This document shows positions 1-4,891 of a stretch of 6,446 nucleotides of DNA, in pieces (position 1 is the first letter of the stretch; every line of letters starts with the position of its first letter). The notes under the pieces are model-generated. The model saw only the letters and a program-made list of their open reading frames with translations. It made no database searches and was not told the origin of the DNA. A program made the position numbers and the translations under genes. Origin of the DNA: Clostridiales bacterium DTU092 (GTDB lineage: Bacteria; Bacillota; Clostridia; Caldicoprobacterales; Caldicoprobacteraceae); assembly GCA_001513505.1 (NCBI GenBank), contig LFTM01000267.1, positions 1 through 6,446 on the forward strand, read 5' to 3'.

Positions 1-50
1 AATAACTCAATACCGCTTTCTGCTATCTTCTCCGGCAGTAAAATCTTCAT
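1..50 (-). CDS. serA: D-3-phosphoglycerate dehydrogenase, N-terminal fragment (runs off the window)
   Basis: Only the first 16 complete codons are present, reading MKILLPEKIAESGIEL. This resembles the opening beta-strand and helix of SerA-type D-2-hydroxyacid dehydrogenases, which typically begin with a pattern like MKVLVxExIxxxGIxLL. The ATG is at 50-48. It is preceded by an AGGTGA ribosome binding site (58-63) that overlaps the TGA stop of the upstream aminotransferase, with 12 bases between stop and start, so the two are surely cotranscribed and probably translationally coupled. SerA oxidises 3-phosphoglycerate to 3-phosphohydroxypyruvate with NAD+, the first step of serine synthesis in the cytoplasm. 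The serine-type T-box leader upstream supports this assignment. No catalytic or nucleotide-binding residues are visible, so another 2-hydroxyacid dehydrogenase remains possible. Confidence 0.75.
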   Translation of the reverse strand, partial: MKILLPEKIAESGIEL

Positions 51-62
51 TTTAATATCACC

Positions 63-1211
63 TCACATCTTTAGAACCTTTAGTGCGGCTGATACAGCCG
101 TCCCTAATTCGACAGGATAACCTGCTTTGGACAGTGATAGTTCAAGGGCAACCAATGTTCTTATCAGGTCAAAACCATCTACATATCCCATGGGTCCTAT
201 GCGGATGATCTTACCCTTCAGATGCTGCTGGCCTCCTGCGATCATTATATCATATTGCAGGTTCATGGTTTTTCTCACCTGTTCTATATCGATACCCTCA
301 GGAGCTTTTATGGCAGTTATTAAATCCGAAGCAAAATTTTCATCCGCAAACAACTGCAAACCAATGGCCTTAACTGCTGCTCTGCAAGCCTCTCCCAAAT
401 TCTTATGTCTTGCAAATATATTTTCCAGCCCCTCTTCAAGCATCATTTCAATGGCTTCACTGGCAGCTATAACCAGAGAAGCAGCTGTAGTATAAGGAGT
501 CGTCTTGTTGTTCAGAGATTTTCTGTATGCCAGGAAATCGTAATAGAATTTCGGTAATTTGGATTTCTCAATAGCTTTCCATGCCTTTTCGCTTACGCTT
601 ACAAAGGCAAGACCCGGAGGTAACATAAAGGCTTTTTGAGATCCTGCTACAGCGATGTCAATGCCCCATTCGTCAGTCTTAACCTCCATTCCGCCCATAG
701 AGCTTATTGCATCCACAATAAACAAACAATCGCGGTCCTTTAAGACCATACCAATCTTTTCAAGATCATTAGCGACTCCGGTTGAAGTTTCATTATGGGT
801 CACCAGAACACCTTTCACATCCTTGCCGTCAGGTCCGTTTAAAAAATCCTCGATTTCTTTAGGATCCACACCATGTCCCCATGGCACACTTATAACTTTA
901 ACATCCAATCCGAAACGTGAAGCTATTTTTACAAACCGATCCCCAAATACACCCGTACTGGCAACTAATACTTTGTCATCGGGTGAGAAAGAATTGACCA
1001 CAGCGGCTTCCATTCCACAGGTTCCCGATGAAACCAGGGTTAAAACCGGGTTTTGCGTTTGGAATACCTTTTTCAATCCTTCATTCATTTTTTCAAAATA
1101 GTGTTCAAACTCTTTTGTGCGGTGATGGATAATTTGCCTGGCCATTGTCTCTCTTACTCTATGAGGTATCATGGTTGGACCAGGAGTCATTAACAATTTT
1201 TCTCGCTGCAT
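63..1211 (-). CDS. Class V PLP-dependent aminotransferase, probable serine-pathway (phosphoserine or serine/alanine-glyoxylate type) transaminase
   Basis: This 382-residue protein belongs to the fold-type I, class V aminotransferases (alanine/serine-glyoxylate aminotransferase and PucG-like branch). It opens with the family signature LMTPGPTMIP (residues 7-16). The substrate and cofactor region SSGTCGMEAA spans 61-70, and VDAISS with Asp167 contacts the PLP pyridine nitrogen. GSQKAFMLPPG carries the probable Schiff-base Lys193, and RIGPMG carries Arg337, expected to bind the substrate carboxylate. No signal peptide or membrane segment is visible, so it should be cytoplasmic. The start is supported by a strong AAGGAGGG at 1219-1226 with about 8 bases of spacing. 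It lies directly downstream of a serine T-box and directly upstream of serA. I infer that it transaminates 3-phosphohydroxypyruvate to phosphoserine in place of SerC. Sequence alone does not exclude serine-glyoxylate, alanine-glyoxylate or another transamination. Family confidence is high and substrate confidence is moderate. Confidence 0.9.
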   Translation of the reverse strand: MQREKLLMTPGPTMIPHRVRETMARQIIHHRTKEFEHYFEKMNEGLKKVFQTQNPVLTLVSSGTCGMEAAVVNSFSPDDKVLVASTGVFGDRFVKIASRFGLDVKVISVPWGHGVDPKEIEDFLNGPDGKDVKGVLVTHNETSTGVANDLEKIGMVLKDRDCLFIVDAISSMGGMEVKTDEWGIDIAVAGSQKAFMLPPGLAFVSVSEKAWKAIEKSKLPKFYYDFLAYRKSLNNKTTPYTTAASLVIAASEAIEMMLEEGLENIFARHKNLGEACRAAVKAIGLQLFADENFASDLITAIKAPEGIDIEQVRKTMNLQYDIMIAGGQQHLKGKIIRIGPMGYVDGFDLIRTLVALELSLSKAGYPVELGTAVSAALKVLKM

Positions 1212-1240
1212 AAAATTACCCTCCTTAAAAAAATTTAAAA

Positions 1241-1270
1241 ATAAAACCCGTCCTTAAAGTCAAGGACGGG
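1241..1270 (-). terminator. Rho-independent terminator of the serine T-box
   Basis: A 9-bp perfect stem (1262-1270 with 1247-1255, CCCGTCCTT/AAGGACGGG on the minus strand) has a 6-base loop. It is followed on the minus strand by TTTTATTTTT and more T-rich sequence up to the ribosome binding site. Its 5' arm is the same segment that pairs with the T-box in the antiterminator, so the two structures are mutually exclusive. It is therefore a conditional attenuator rather than a gene-end terminator. Confidence 0.93.
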
Positions 1271-1484
1271 ATCATTTCACGTGGTGCCACCTTGTTTCAC
1301 CTTGCTTTGCAAGGCCTCATTAAATATAACGGTTTAAACCGGTTATGGTTAATTCCCATACGATTCCGAGGTGGATTCGGTGGGGCTGCCTGATAGCTTG
1401 CACCAACCGCTACCTCTCTTAAAAGGCAACTTCCCATCTACTAGTCCTCTTCATCATCTTTAAATATATCTCGTTAAATTTTAT
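1241..1484 (-). promoter_or_regulatory. T-box riboswitch, serine-specific (UCC specifier, UGGC acceptor bulge)
   Basis: Read on the minus strand, the leader contains the usual T-box parts in order. Stem I has AGAGGACTAGTAG (about 1438-1450 on the plus numbering), an AGAGAGG bulge region, a GGTTGGTGCAAGC apical loop and the specifier side GAATCCACCTCGGAATC. In that segment TCC (1375-1373), followed by ACC, is the likely specifier codon, for Ser. A stem II-like helix pairs ATAA and CGG (1346-1339) with CCGTTAT (1332-1326). A stem III hairpin CCTTGC-AAA-GCAAGG lies at 1314-1300. The T-box AAGGTGGCACCACG lies at 1293-1280. Its bulge is TGGCACC (1289-1283). The flanking CAAGG and ACG pair with CCTTG (1265-1261) and CGT (1268-1266) to build the antiterminator. 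The UGGC bulge suits a tRNA ending GCCA, and tRNA-Ser has discriminator G. Uncharged tRNA-Ser should therefore promote readthrough into the aminotransferase and serA. The 5' end is estimated from the promoter. Confidence 0.93.
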
Positions 1485-1489
1485 TGCTA

Positions 1490-1518
1490 ATTTTACAACA
1501 TTGTTTTTTATTTGTCAA
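1490..1518 (-). promoter_or_regulatory. Sigma-A-like promoter of the T-box/aminotransferase/serA unit
   Basis: On the minus strand there is a perfect -35 TTGACA (1518-1513), a 17-base spacer and a -10 TAAAAT (1495-1490). Transcription would start near 1483, about 33 bases upstream of the first conserved T-box stem I motif, which is the expected geometry. The promoter sits in the short AT-rich gap after the mnmA stop, so the serine unit has its own start. I saw no convincing intrinsic terminator between mnmA and this promoter, so some readthrough from the sulfur operon is possible. Confidence 0.8.
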
Positions 1519-1551
1519 TCATTTGATTTAAAAATATTATCGTTTTATTGA

Positions 1552-2643
1552 TTATTTCACAGCCTTTGCTATTATTCCGCCACCAACCACCAGGTCGTCC
1601 TGGTAGATAACAGCAGCCTGGCCTGGTGTTATCGCACGCTGGGGTTCATCAAATACCACCCTTAAAGTATCATCTTCATACGGATAAATTGTAGCCGGTG
1701 CCTCCTTGGCCGTATATCTTATCTTAACGCTTGCCCTGATTGGGGAATCAATGCTTGTCACGGATATCAGGTTTACATCATCAACCAACATTTCCCTTGA
1801 ATATACTTCATGATCCCGTCCAAGTATCACCGTATTATTCTCCGGATCTATATCTACGACGTACATTGGATGACCAAGGGATATACCAAGCCCTTTTCTC
1901 TGTCCGATAGTATAGTGAATAATACCCTTGTGCTTACCCAGTACATTACCCTGAGTATCTACAAAATATCCGGGTGCAACCGGGCCGGAAGCTCTATCCT
2001 GAACAAAACCGGCATAATCATCGTCCTTTACAAAGCATATTTCCTGGCTGTCAGGCTTATTAGCGGTAACCAGTCCGGATTTTTCAGCTATTTCCCTTAC
2101 CTGCTCTTTTGTATAATTACCTAAGGGCATAAGAGTATGCTTAAGTTGATACTGGGTCATGGTGTAAAGGGCATAGGTTTGATCCTTTGCTGGTGTAACA
2201 GATTTTTTTAACAGATAGCGTTGCTTCTGATCATCGTACTCTATGCGTGCATAATGTCCGGTAGCTACATAATAAGCATCAAGAGCCATGGAGCGCCGCA
2301 GCAGCTCCTCAAATTTAATGTACCGGTTACACATTATGCATGGGTTGGGTGTACGGCCTTTGATATACTCGTCTACAAAGTAGCTAATGACCTTTTCATC
2401 AAAAACCTGCTGAAAGTTCATTACATAGAAAGGTATGCCCAGGTGGTTTGCTACCCTTCTGGCATCTTCCACCGCCGTCAGTGAACAGCAGCCACCTTCC
2501 CTTTCTACTACATCCGGGTCATCACTTGGCCATATCTGCATGGTTACACCTATTACCTCGTAGCCTTGCTGTTTTAGAATGTATGCTGCCACTGAGCTGT
2601 CCACTCCTCCGCTCATTCCTACAACTACCCGGTTTGTATTCAT
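1552..2643 (-). CDS. mnmA: tRNA-specific 2-thiouridylase MnmA
   Basis: MnmA activates U34 of tRNA-Lys, tRNA-Glu and tRNA-Gln by adenylation and inserts sulfur received as persulfide, forming the s2U34 wobble modification. The 363-residue length is normal for the family. The N-terminal PP-loop ATP-binding motif is GMSGGVDSSVAA (9-20). NPCIMCN holds Cys102, the likely nucleophile, and Cys105. The second catalytic Cys203 lies in DSQEICFVKDDDY. HYTIGQRKGLG and the C-terminal beta-barrel region (GQAAVIYQDDLVVGGGII) complete the family pattern. The ATG lies 8 bases after the iscU stop. Its AGGTGA ribosome binding site overlaps that TAG stop, so the genes are cotranscribed and probably coupled. Its sulfur donor IscS is encoded in the same operon. 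Both catalytic cysteines are present and nothing appears truncated. Confidence 0.97.
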   Translation of the reverse strand: MNTNRVVVGMSGGVDSSVAAYILKQQGYEVIGVTMQIWPSDDPDVVEREGGCCSLTAVEDARRVANHLGIPFYVMNFQQVFDEKVISYFVDEYIKGRTPNPCIMCNRYIKFEELLRRSMALDAYYVATGHYARIEYDDQKQRYLLKKSVTPAKDQTYALYTMTQYQLKHTLMPLGNYTKEQVREIAEKSGLVTANKPDSQEICFVKDDDYAGFVQDRASGPVAPGYFVDTQGNVLGKHKGIIHYTIGQRKGLGISLGHPMYVVDIDPENNTVILGRDHEVYSREMLVDDVNLISVTSIDSPIRASVKIRYTAKEAPATIYPYEDDTLRVVFDEPQRAITPGQAAVIYQDDLVVGGGIIAKAVK

Positions 2644-2651
2644 CGATTCAC

Positions 2652-3032
2652 CTACTTACTGCTTACCAGCTGTTTGCTCCTATAATCCTCAATAGCGGCC
2701 TTTATGGCTTCTTCAGCTAATATTGAACAATGCATTTTAACCGGCGGTAACCCGTCTAATGCATCTGCTACAGCCTTGTTTGTCAGTGCGAGAGCTTCTT
2801 CTATCGTTTTTCCCTTTACCAGTTCAGTGGCCATGCTGCTGGTCGCTATGGCAGCGCCGCATCCAAATGTTTTAAACTTAATATCGACTATTCTGTTATC
2901 CTCAATCTTTAGATAGATCTTCATTATATCTCCGCATTTAGCGTTTCCAACCTGACCTACGCCATCAGGATTTTCTATTTCTCCTACATTTCTGGGATTC
3001 ATAAAATGATCCATTACTTTTTCACTATACAT
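2652..3032 (-). CDS. iscU: Iron-sulfur cluster assembly scaffold IscU/NifU N-terminal type
   Basis: This 126-residue single-domain scaffold accepts sulfur from cysteine desulfurase and iron, and assembles [2Fe-2S] clusters for delivery to apoproteins in the cytoplasm. The three cluster cysteines are Cys33 (in NAKCGD), Cys58 (in FKTFGCGAAIA) and Cys102 (in LPPVKMHCS). Asp35 follows the first. The LPPVK segment (95-99) is the chaperone-recognition site in E. coli IscU, although no HscA/HscB gene is in this window. The sequence is IscU/NifU-like: it lacks the roughly 20-residue insertion typical of SufU and has LPPVK. No C-terminal ferredoxin or Nfu domain is fused, unlike full-length nitrogen-fixation NifU. 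The ribosome binding site AAGGGGG (3042-3048) lies inside the end of iscS. The ATG overlaps the iscS stop region by 8 bases, indicating translational coupling. Confidence 0.95.
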   Translation of the reverse strand: MYSEKVMDHFMNPRNVGEIENPDGVGQVGNAKCGDIMKIYLKIEDNRIVDIKFKTFGCGAAIATSSMATELVKGKTIEEALALTNKAVADALDGLPPVKMHCSILAEEAIKAAIEDYRSKQLVSSK

Positions 3033-4212
3033 AATACTTTTCCCCCTTATGTTGCACGAATAACGGCGACATATTCCTTAATCGCTGTACAATGTCGGGC
3101 AAAACTTCAAGTACATAATCAATATCCTGGTCTGTATTGTCATCACCAAGTGTCAGTCTCAGAGAACCATGAGCAATTTCATGGGTCAAACCAATGGCCA
3201 AAAGCACATGCGACGGATCAAGAGAACCTGACGTACATGCAGAACCACTGGATGCAGCAATGCCTTTCATATCAAGACTGAGCAGCAACGATTCGCCTTC
3301 TATATATTCAAAACTTAAATTTGCATTGCCGGGCAGACGCTTTGTGGGATGCCCATTTAACCGGACGTTATCAATTCTTTCCATTATACCGGAAATCAAG
3401 CGGTCACGCATTGCTGTCAGTTTACGGCTGCTGTCCTCCAGATTCTCGTATGCCAGTTCTATTGCCTTGCCTAATCCTACTATGCCGGGAAGATTTTCCG
3501 TCCCTGCACGTCTGTTGCGTTCCTGGGCACCGCCGTGCATTAAAGGATGTACCCTGACACCCTTTCTGATATATAAAGCACCCACACCTTTGGGACCATA
3601 GAATTTGTGAGCTGAAAGGGATAACAGGTCAATGTTCATGTCTTTGACGTCGATCGGCAAATGCCCTGCAGCCTGAACAGCATCGGTGTGGAAATACACA
3701 CCATGTTCCTTTGCTATTTGCCCTATCTCTTTTACAGGCTGAATTGTACCTATCTCATTGTTGGCAAACATTATGCTTATGAGTATTGTTTTGTCAGTAA
3801 TTGCCCGTTTTACATCATCGGGATTCACCAGACCATATTGATCAACCGGAAGGTAAGTAACTTCAAACCCCATTTTCTCCAGATACTGGCAGGTATACAG
3901 CACTGCATGATGTTCTATCGAGGAGGTAATTATATGATTTCCTTTATGTTTATTGGCCTGAGCAATTCCTTTAATAGCCCAGTTGTCAGACTCGCTGCCG
4001 CCACCGGTAAAGTATATTTCATCACCTGACGCATTTAAAGCCTTTGCCGTCCTGTCCCTTGCCATATCTACAGCTTTTCTGGCTTCGCGCCCAAAACTGT
4101 GTACGCTGGAGGGGTTTCCAAACTTTTCTGTAAAATATGGCATCATCTCTTCCATAACTTCCTGCTTAATATACGTTGTAGCAGCGTGGTCCATATATAC
4201 TCTTCGTTCCAT
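3025..4212 (-). CDS. iscS: Cysteine desulfurase, IscS/NifS family
   Basis: This PLP enzyme converts L-cysteine to L-alanine and carries the released sulfur as a protein persulfide for IscU and MnmA. I choose the ATG at 4212, giving 395 residues that start MERRVYMDHAATT. It has AAAGGAG at 4221-4227 with 8 bases of spacing, and this is where NifS/IscS proteins normally begin. An in-frame ATG at 4257 would add 15 residues unlike the family and has no ribosome binding site. Key residues are His101 (SSIEHHAV), Asp177 (HTDAVQ), the Schiff-base Lys203 (LSAHKFYGPKG) and the catalytic Cys326 in SSGSACTSGSLDPSHVL, on the long mobile loop of group I desulfurases. An RRAGTEN motif is also present. It lies 92 bases after the regulator and overlaps iscU by 8 bases. 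The product appears full length and intact. Confidence 0.97.
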   Translation of the reverse strand: MERRVYMDHAATTYIKQEVMEEMMPYFTEKFGNPSSVHSFGREARKAVDMARDRTAKALNASGDEIYFTGGGSESDNWAIKGIAQANKHKGNHIITSSIEHHAVLYTCQYLEKMGFEVTYLPVDQYGLVNPDDVKRAITDKTILISIMFANNEIGTIQPVKEIGQIAKEHGVYFHTDAVQAAGHLPIDVKDMNIDLLSLSAHKFYGPKGVGALYIRKGVRVHPLMHGGAQERNRRAGTENLPGIVGLGKAIELAYENLEDSSRKLTAMRDRLISGIMERIDNVRLNGHPTKRLPGNANLSFEYIEGESLLLSLDMKGIAASSGSACTSGSLDPSHVLLAIGLTHEIAHGSLRLTLGDDNTDQDIDYVLEVLPDIVQRLRNMSPLFVQHKGEKYYV

Positions 4213-4279
4213 TTCCAGCACTCCTTTTCCGGTATTATCCAGTGCAAAATATTTCATATAGGATATGTCTTACTTTATG

Positions 4280-4301
4280 ATGTAACATTATAATGTCACA
4301 T
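4280..4301 (-). repeat. 22-bp near-perfect palindrome between the regulator gene and iscS
   Basis: Two 11-base arms meet with no spacer around the centre 4290/4291 (core CATTATAATG), with one mismatched pair, 4284 against 4297. In minus-strand RNA that pair is G-U, so a hairpin could also form. There is no T-run after it, so it is not a typical terminator. It could be an operator, an RNA processing or stabilising hairpin, or, because the core contains TATAAT, part of a weak internal promoter for iscS-iscU-mnmA whose -35 would be poor. The sequence alone does not decide which. Confidence 0.6.
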
Positions 4302-4304
4302 ATG

Positions 4305-4733
4305 TTATTCTTTATGAATATTGCTGTAATCTTCAATCATATCCTGAAGCGTTATATAATCTATCACCTGGTTTATGCTGTCCCGGATCTTCCTCCATAC
4401 TAACCGCGTAACACAGTATTCAGCCTTTTCGCATTCGCTTACTTCCCCTTCTATAACGCAATCAACAGGGGCGATTGAGCCTTCCAGACTTCTAATTATT
4501 TCCCCTACCGTTATGTTATCAGGAGAATGGGCAAGCATATACCCGCCCTGGGCACCGCGAACACTGTTGACCAGACCGGCTTTTCTCAAGCCAGCCATCA
4601 GCTGTTCCAGATATGCCTCCGAAAGTCCCTGACGTTCTGCAATTGATTTTAACGGAACCGGTTCTCCGTTGCTGTTTAATGCCAGATCGAACATAGCTTT
4701 TACCCCATATCGTCCCCTGGTTGAGAGTCTCAT
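4305..4733 (-). CDS. iscR: Rrf2-family transcriptional regulator, IscR-like
   Basis: This 142-residue DNA-binding protein has the classic Rrf2 start MRLSTRGRYGVKAMFDLAL. A winged helix-turn-helix follows: SIAERQGLSEAYLEQLMAGLRKAGLV at about 30-55, and the wing SVRGAQGGYMLA at about 57-68. Three cysteines, Cys92, Cys101 and Cys107, sit where E. coli IscR binds its [2Fe-2S] cluster (Cys92, Cys98, Cys104), suggesting an Fe-S sensing regulator. They also distinguish it from B. subtilis CymR, which as I recall it lacks this triad. The fourth E. coli ligand, His107, aligns with Arg110 here. The ATG is preceded by AAGGAG at 4743-4748 with about 9 bases of spacing. As first gene of the iscS-iscU-mnmA operon with a dyad in its own leader, it probably controls the operon and itself. 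A cysteine-metabolism role like that of CymR is the main alternative. Confidence 0.88.
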   Translation of the reverse strand: MRLSTRGRYGVKAMFDLALNSNGEPVPLKSIAERQGLSEAYLEQLMAGLRKAGLVNSVRGAQGGYMLAHSPDNITVGEIIRSLEGSIAPVDCVIEGEVSECEKAEYCVTRLVWRKIRDSINQVIDYITLQDMIEDYSNIHKE

Positions 4734-4748
4734 ATAGTATCACTCCTT

Positions 4749-4773
4749 AAAACCAAGTAATTTACTCGGTTTT
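4749..4773 (-). promoter_or_regulatory. iscR: 25-bp dyad, probable autoregulatory operator of the iscR-iscS-iscU-mnmA operon
   Basis: Two 12-base arms (4749-4760 and 4762-4773) flank a single central base and differ at one pair (4755 against 4767). On the minus strand the arms begin AAAACCGAGTAA and end TTACTTGGTTTT. The dyad lies just downstream of the predicted start of transcription (about +5 to +29) and upstream of the ribosome binding site, a position suited to repression. A related half-site, ACTCGG on the minus strand (4802-4797), lies between the -35 and -10 boxes. CGGTTTT is also directly repeated on the plus strand at 4767-4773 and 4778-4784. The size and symmetry suit a dimeric Rrf2 regulator. 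Which protein binds it is inferred from position only. Confidence 0.65.
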
Positions 4774-4784
4774 ATTTCGGTTTT

Positions 4785-4813
4785 AGAATAGCATATCCGA
4801 GTATTTTTGTCAA
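4785..4813 (-). promoter_or_regulatory. Sigma-A-like promoter of the iscR-iscS-iscU-mnmA operon
   Basis: The minus strand carries a perfect -35 TTGACA (4813-4808), a 17-base spacer and a -10 TATTCT (4790-4785). The predicted start is near 4778, giving an untranslated leader of about 45 bases. The spacer contains the half-site ACTCGG that recurs in the downstream dyad, so regulator binding could block polymerase. The roughly 80 bases between here and the rarA stop contain only short weak dyads and no clear intrinsic terminator for rarA. Confidence 0.75.
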
Positions 4814-4891
4814 GATTTAATGCAGAGAATTTCTCCTGGTTATACCGGGAACGGGTTGTATATATTTCTTTACCGATTCATGATGGAATCA

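Noticed and set aside
127..1101. Plus-strand open frames opposite the aminotransferase (127-495 and 655-1101)
   Set aside because: They are antisense to a well-conserved gene, have no ribosome binding sites and give low-complexity translations typical of complementary-strand shadows.
1330..1341. 12-bp perfect palindrome CGGTTTAAACCG as an operator
   Set aside because: It lies inside the T-box leader and is explained by the stem II-like helix (1346-1326).
1500..1551. Intrinsic terminator after mnmA
   Set aside because: Only a 5-bp AT-rich inverted repeat with a 2-base loop (AATCA/TGATT) is present, with no GC stem before the T-rich stretch. The region is better explained as promoter DNA.
4213..4257. 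Longer iscS start at 4257 adding 15 residues
   Set aside because: There is no ribosome binding site before it and the added residues do not resemble the family. The ATG at 4212 has AAAGGAG at good spacing and the usual MxRRVYxDHAATT start.
4280..4301. CRP/FNR-type site suggested by the TGTGA and TTACA ends of the palindrome
   Set aside because: The half-sites are separated by 10 bases, whereas CRP/FNR sites have 6.
4519..4743. Alternative minus-strand frame overlapping the start of the Rrf2 regulator
   Set aside because: It is a frame-shifted reading of the same bases. The Rrf2 frame has clear helix-turn-helix homology and a well-placed AAGGAG.
4814..4891. Short dyads (for example GAGAA-A-TTCTC) as a rarA terminator
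   Set aside because: The stems are short and AT-rich and no T-run follows, so I cannot support a terminator call.
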